Shown in pieces: positions 23,262 to 25,369 of a stretch of 25,369 nucleotides of DNA (the first letter of the stretch is position 1; each line of letters begins with the position of its first letter). Source of the DNA: Nitrospinota bacterium (GTDB taxonomy: Bacteria; 2-12-FULL-45-22; JACOWJ01); the NCBI GenBank assembly GCA_016176845.1, contig JACOWJ010000020.1:1-25369 (forward strand), given 5' to 3'. Below the pieces are notes generated by a model, which made no database searches, had not been told where the DNA came from, and saw only the letters and a program-made list of their open reading frames with translations. The position numbers and the translations under genes were made by a program.

Positions 23262-24230
23262 ATGGCAGACAGAAACCCCAAACTCCTTGACCAGGTGCGC
23301 CAGGTCATTCGGACCAGGCATTACAGCATCCGAACCGAAGAGGCTTACGTGCATTGGATTAAAAGGTTCGTTCTTTTCCACCACAAACGTCACCCGAAGG
23401 AAATGGGAGCCGAGGAGGTAAACCGGTTTTTATCGGATCTGGCCGTAAAGCAAAATGTGGCCGCATCCACCCAAAACCAGGCCTTGAGCGCTATTTTGTT
23501 TCTTTACCAGGAGGTCCTCAAGCAGGAGATCGGCTGGCTCGGCGATCTCATACGTGCTCAAAAGCCGAAAAAGTTGCCCGTCGTCTTTACCCGAGAAGAG
23601 GTCAAATCTGTCCTGAACTGCTTATCCGACATCAACCGGCTCATGGCAAATCTCCTGTACGGTTCCGGGCTTCGGCTGATGGAGTGCCTCCGCTTGCGGG
23701 TGAAGGATATCGACTTCTCCTACAATCAAATCGTGGTCCGGGATGGCAAAGGCGAAAAGGACCGGGTGACCATGCTGCCCCTTAGCCTGAAAGATCCTTT
23801 GCAGCGACATTTGAAGGAGGTAAAAAAGCTCCATCAAAAAGATTTGAACGATGGGTTTGGGGACGTATACCTGCCCTATGCCCTGGAGAGAAAATATCCC
23901 AATGCCTGCCGCGAATGGGCCTGGCAATACGTCTTCCCCTCTTTAAAACGTTCGATTGACCCTCGCAGTGGAATCGAAAGGCGACATCACCTGGGTAAAG
24001 AGGTTTTGCAGCGGGCAGTGAAAGAGGCAATCTGGAAGGCAGGCATCCATAAGGCCGCGAGCTGCCACACCTTCCGCCACTCTTTTGCCACGCATTTGCT
24101 TGAGGCGGGCTATGATATCCGTACTGTCCAGGAGTTACTGGGCCATAAGGATGTCAGTACGACCATGATTTACACCCACGTTCTAAATCGAGGAGGAAAG
24201 GGTGTCCAGAGCCCGGCTGACCTGTTGTAG
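23262..24230 (+). CDS. intI: Integron-type tyrosine recombinase IntI
   Basis: Integron integrases recombine attC cassette sites with attI. With the ATG at 23262 (AAGGAC nine bases upstream) the protein has 322 residues, close to class 1 IntI. The N-terminal SAM-like core-binding domain is at about 5-90. Catalytic residues: R138 in GSGLRLME, K163 in DGKGEKDR, H269 and R272 in [12 protein letters not shown]295 in [10 protein letters not shown], and the nucleophile Y304. The integron-specific insert is present (about 195-225, with ALERKYP at 207-213, and DPRSG at 233-237), which separates it from XerC/D. The frame extends upstream to a GTG at 23172 that lacks an SD. It points the same way as the following AT-rich gene. 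Functionally complete as far as residues show; no canonical attC array is seen in the window. Confidence 0.93.
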   Translation: MADRNPKLLDQVRQVIRTRHYSIRTEEAYVHWIKRFVLFHHKRHPKEMGAEEVNRFLSDLAVKQNVAASTQNQALSAILFLYQEVLKQEIGWLGDLIRAQKPKKLPVVFTREEVKSVLNCLSDINRLMANLLYGSGLRLMECLRLRVKDIDFSYNQIVVRDGKGEKDRVTMLPLSLKDPLQRHLKEVKKLHQKDLNDGFGDVYLPYALERKYPNACREWAWQYVFPSLKRSIDPRSGIERRHHLGKEVLQRAVKEAIWKAGIHKAASCHTFRHSFATHLLEAGYDIRTVQELLGHKDVSTTMIYTHVLNRGGKGVQSPADLL

Positions 24231-24275
24231 TTCCGATCTTCGGCGTCAGGCATCACGAAGCGCTGTCGATTGGTT

Positions 24276-24284
24276 CCAACGTTA
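24276..24284. repeat. CCAACGTTA: left boundary repeat of the AT-rich gene
   Basis: CCAACGTTA here is the exact inverse of TAACGTTGG at 24955-24963. Its AACGTTA core is also a direct repeat of 24946-24952. Base composition changes from GC-rich to AT-rich right after it. A G^TTA step as in integron core sites is present, but the full GTTRRRY pattern is not. Confidence 0.5.
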
Positions 24285-24302
24285 CCAAGGAATAGCAGGA
24301 AA

Positions 24303-24953
24303 ATGACTAAAAAATCGAACATAATCAAGTTCCCTGAGAATCGCTTAAAATCAAGTGCGTCGCATCATGAATATTATAATGAATACGATGACTTTGAAGA
24401 AGAATGGGAAATAGCTCATGAGTTGAGGGAGAAAGAAGATTATCCTGCTTTAGTAAAATACTGTAAACAAAGAGCGAAGAGATTTCCTAATAACCCATAT
24501 GTTCAGTACGATCTAGGAGAAGCTTATGTTCTAAATGGAGAATATGAGAAAGCGATTAATTTTATTTCTGGACATCATAGAAAACAACCATACAACATAG
24601 ATTTTCAGTATGTTATTTTGGATGCGCTATTTGCCTTGGGTAAAAATGAAGATGATTTTGATTGGACACAGAAACCCGTGATTTTGAGAATGTCAAATGA
24701 CATTCTGAACGATTGCTACGAATTCCTTAAATCGAAAAGAAAGCCTCGGTATTTATTTGAAATACATACAGAATTTGTTACGAAAGGCTATTTACTTTTT
24801 ACGGAGGAGGATTTATTAAAAGCGTTGTTGGAGGATAGCAGGTTTATTGTTGATAACACCAGTTCCAATCTCTCGGCAGAGGTGCAAGTAGTACGGAAAG
24901 GGAAGCAAGAAAAGAAAATAACACCAAATGTATGTACTAAATACAAACGTTAG
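24303..24953 (+). CDS. AT-rich TPR-like hypothetical protein
   Basis: A 216-residue protein from the ATG at 24303 (AGGA just upstream; an in-frame TTG at 24270 would add 11 residues). It is strongly acidic at the start (N-E-Y-D-D-F-E-E-E-W-E-I). It then shows TPR-like helical pairs: Y-P-A-L-V-K-Y-C-K-Q-R-A-K-R-F-P, N-P-Y-V-Q-Y-D-L-G-E-A-Y-V-L-N-G-E-Y-E-K-A-I and a third weaker pair near 95-115. The C-terminal half has no motif I recognise and the tail is lysine-rich. No signal peptide or membrane segment. Codon and base use are far more AT-rich than the flanks, and the gene is bounded by short AACGTTA repeats just downstream of intI, so it looks acquired, possibly as a cassette. A scaffold or interaction role is only a guess from the TPRs. 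Confidence 0.8.
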   Translation: MTKKSNIIKFPENRLKSSASHHEYYNEYDDFEEEWEIAHELREKEDYPALVKYCKQRAKRFPNNPYVQYDLGEAYVLNGEYEKAINFISGHHRKQPYNIDFQYVILDALFALGKNEDDFDWTQKPVILRMSNDILNDCYEFLKSKRKPRYLFEIHTEFVTKGYLLFTEEDLLKALLEDSRFIVDNTSSNLSAEVQVVRKGKQEKKITPNVCTKYKR

Positions 24954-24963
24954 ATAACGTTGG
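24946..24963. repeat. Palindrome AACGTTA-GA-TAACGTT at the end of the TPR-like gene
   Basis: A perfect 7-base inverted repeat with a two-base spacer (24946-24961), containing the stop codon of the gene. CGTTAGAT resembles the R' core of integron attC sites (GTTAGRY-like), but no L' and L'' boxes of a standard attC can be found at the usual distances. The last nine bases (24955-24963) mirror 24276-24284. Confidence 0.65.
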
Positions 24964-24970
24964 CATAGTT

Positions 24971-25124
24971 TGGGGTGTCCAAAAAGGCCCAAAATTATCC
25001 CGATTCGTTTCCTGGTTTTTGGCCCTCATGAAATCCTCCGGAGCCAAGATGTGGCAACTGCTAAAGTCGAAAACTTGGGGGTCCAAAAACCGGGAAAGGT
25101 TTCCGAGCCAATTTGGACGCCCCA
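24971..25124. repeat. Four alternating copies of a GGGG-GTCCAAAAA motif forming nested hairpins
   Basis: Outer arms TGGGGTGTCCAAA (24971-24983) and TTTGGACGCCCCA (25112-25124) match at 12 of 13 bases. Inner arms TTTCCTGGTTTTTGGCCC (25008-25025) and the region 25078-25097 (GGGTCCAAAAACCGGGAAA) match over about 16 bases with one mismatch and one bulge. The outer-left and inner-right motifs are also direct repeats. The whole block could fold as a large cruciform and contains no gene. Confidence 0.75.
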
Positions 25125-25203
25125 GGTATAGTTTACCCTCGTAATTTCGATGTGTTCATCTTGAGTACATTGATATGTATGAGGGTGTATATTTTTGGAT
25201 ATT

Positions 25204-25369
25204 ATGAAAACCAGATTAAATTTAAAACCCGGCCAAAGAGGCACTAAAAAACTGGTTGCACAATACGGGGAGCGCCTTATTTGTGTCCGGTATCGGTACG
25301 ATGAGGAAAAAAAGAGGAGATTAAAGACAGTTGAATTGATTATTGAGGAAACCGATTGGGAACCTTCAA
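25204..25369 (+). CDS. Small conserved hypothetical protein, 3' end outside window
   Basis: An ATG at 25204 opens a frame that runs off the window after 55 codons. The start M-K-T-R-L-N-L-K-P-G-Q-R-G-T-K-K-L-V and the block ICVRYRYDEEKKRRLKTVEL look like a small basic protein that I recall, unnamed, from many environmental proteobacterial genomes, often in accessory DNA. No catalytic motif is visible. The upstream TTTGGATATT is a weak SD. It follows the alternating-repeat block by about 80 bases. The family memory is not verifiable here. Confidence 0.6.
   Translation, partial: MKTRLNLKPGQRGTKKLVAQYGERLICVRYRYDEEKKRRLKTVELIIEETDWEPS

Noticed and set aside
24231-25203. Canonical integron attI/attC sites
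   Set aside because: No pair of RYYYAAC and GTTRRRY cores with L boxes at attC distances could be found by eye; only an R'-like CGTTAGAT is present.
25026-25244. 72-codon frame on the - strand
   Set aside because: It runs through the alternating inverted repeats, which explain its openness.
1-25369. tRNA, rRNA and tmRNA genes
   Set aside because: No cloverleaf with a T-arm consensus and no rRNA-like stretch was found on either strand by eye.

Overview
This is a GC-rich bacterial chromosome segment of mostly housekeeping genes. Gene order is the main taxonomic clue. The run priA-def-fmt-rsmB-PASTA protein-rpe, followed by ffh-rpsP-khpA-rimM-trmD-rplS, is an arrangement I associate with Desulfobacterota/Deltaproteobacteria and related uncultured lineages. 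That assignment is an inference from synteny, because no rRNA or marker phylogeny can be run here. Several genes appear to start at TTG behind a strong Shine-Dalgarno (SD) sequence: ffh, rpsP, purE and carB.

Region 1 (1-6253, + strand) covers replication restart (priA, cut by the window edge), N-terminal formyl-methionine handling (def, fmt), 16S rRNA methylation (rsmB), a lone membrane-anchored PASTA protein and rpe. Region 2 (6286-10734, + strand) is a translation and secretion operon: ffh, rpsP, khpA, rimM, trmD, rplS and a DUF2062 membrane protein. Region 3 (10920-13550) holds two tandem CNNM/CBS/CorC-type membrane proteins. They converge on queA (- strand), whose tail overlaps the second one.

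Region 4 (14758-20380, + strand) begins with a well-formed promoter and reads purE, tsaC/ywlC, an AT-rich hicB-hicA module, a very long carB and a DUF3343 gene. CarB carries roughly 85-90 extra residues between its two halves. The DNA for this insert is made of the same interspersed repeats that elsewhere lie between genes. Region 5 (20381-22318) has a Crp/Fnr-type regulator with its own promoter, convergent with rsmG.

Region 6 (22319-25369) is accessory DNA. About 940 bases are rich in repeats. They are followed by a good promoter, a structured leader ending in a strong intrinsic-terminator-like hairpin, and an integron-type tyrosine recombinase (intI). Next come an AT-rich TPR-like gene bounded by short AACGTTA repeats, a block of alternating inverted repeats and the start of another small gene. 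No canonical attC array is visible.

The recurring theme is interspersed palindromic or low-complexity repeats at gene edges (fmt, rsmB, ffh, purE, the Fnr gene, rsmG, intI). In carB, and perhaps in the priA linker, they lie inside the coding sequence itself.
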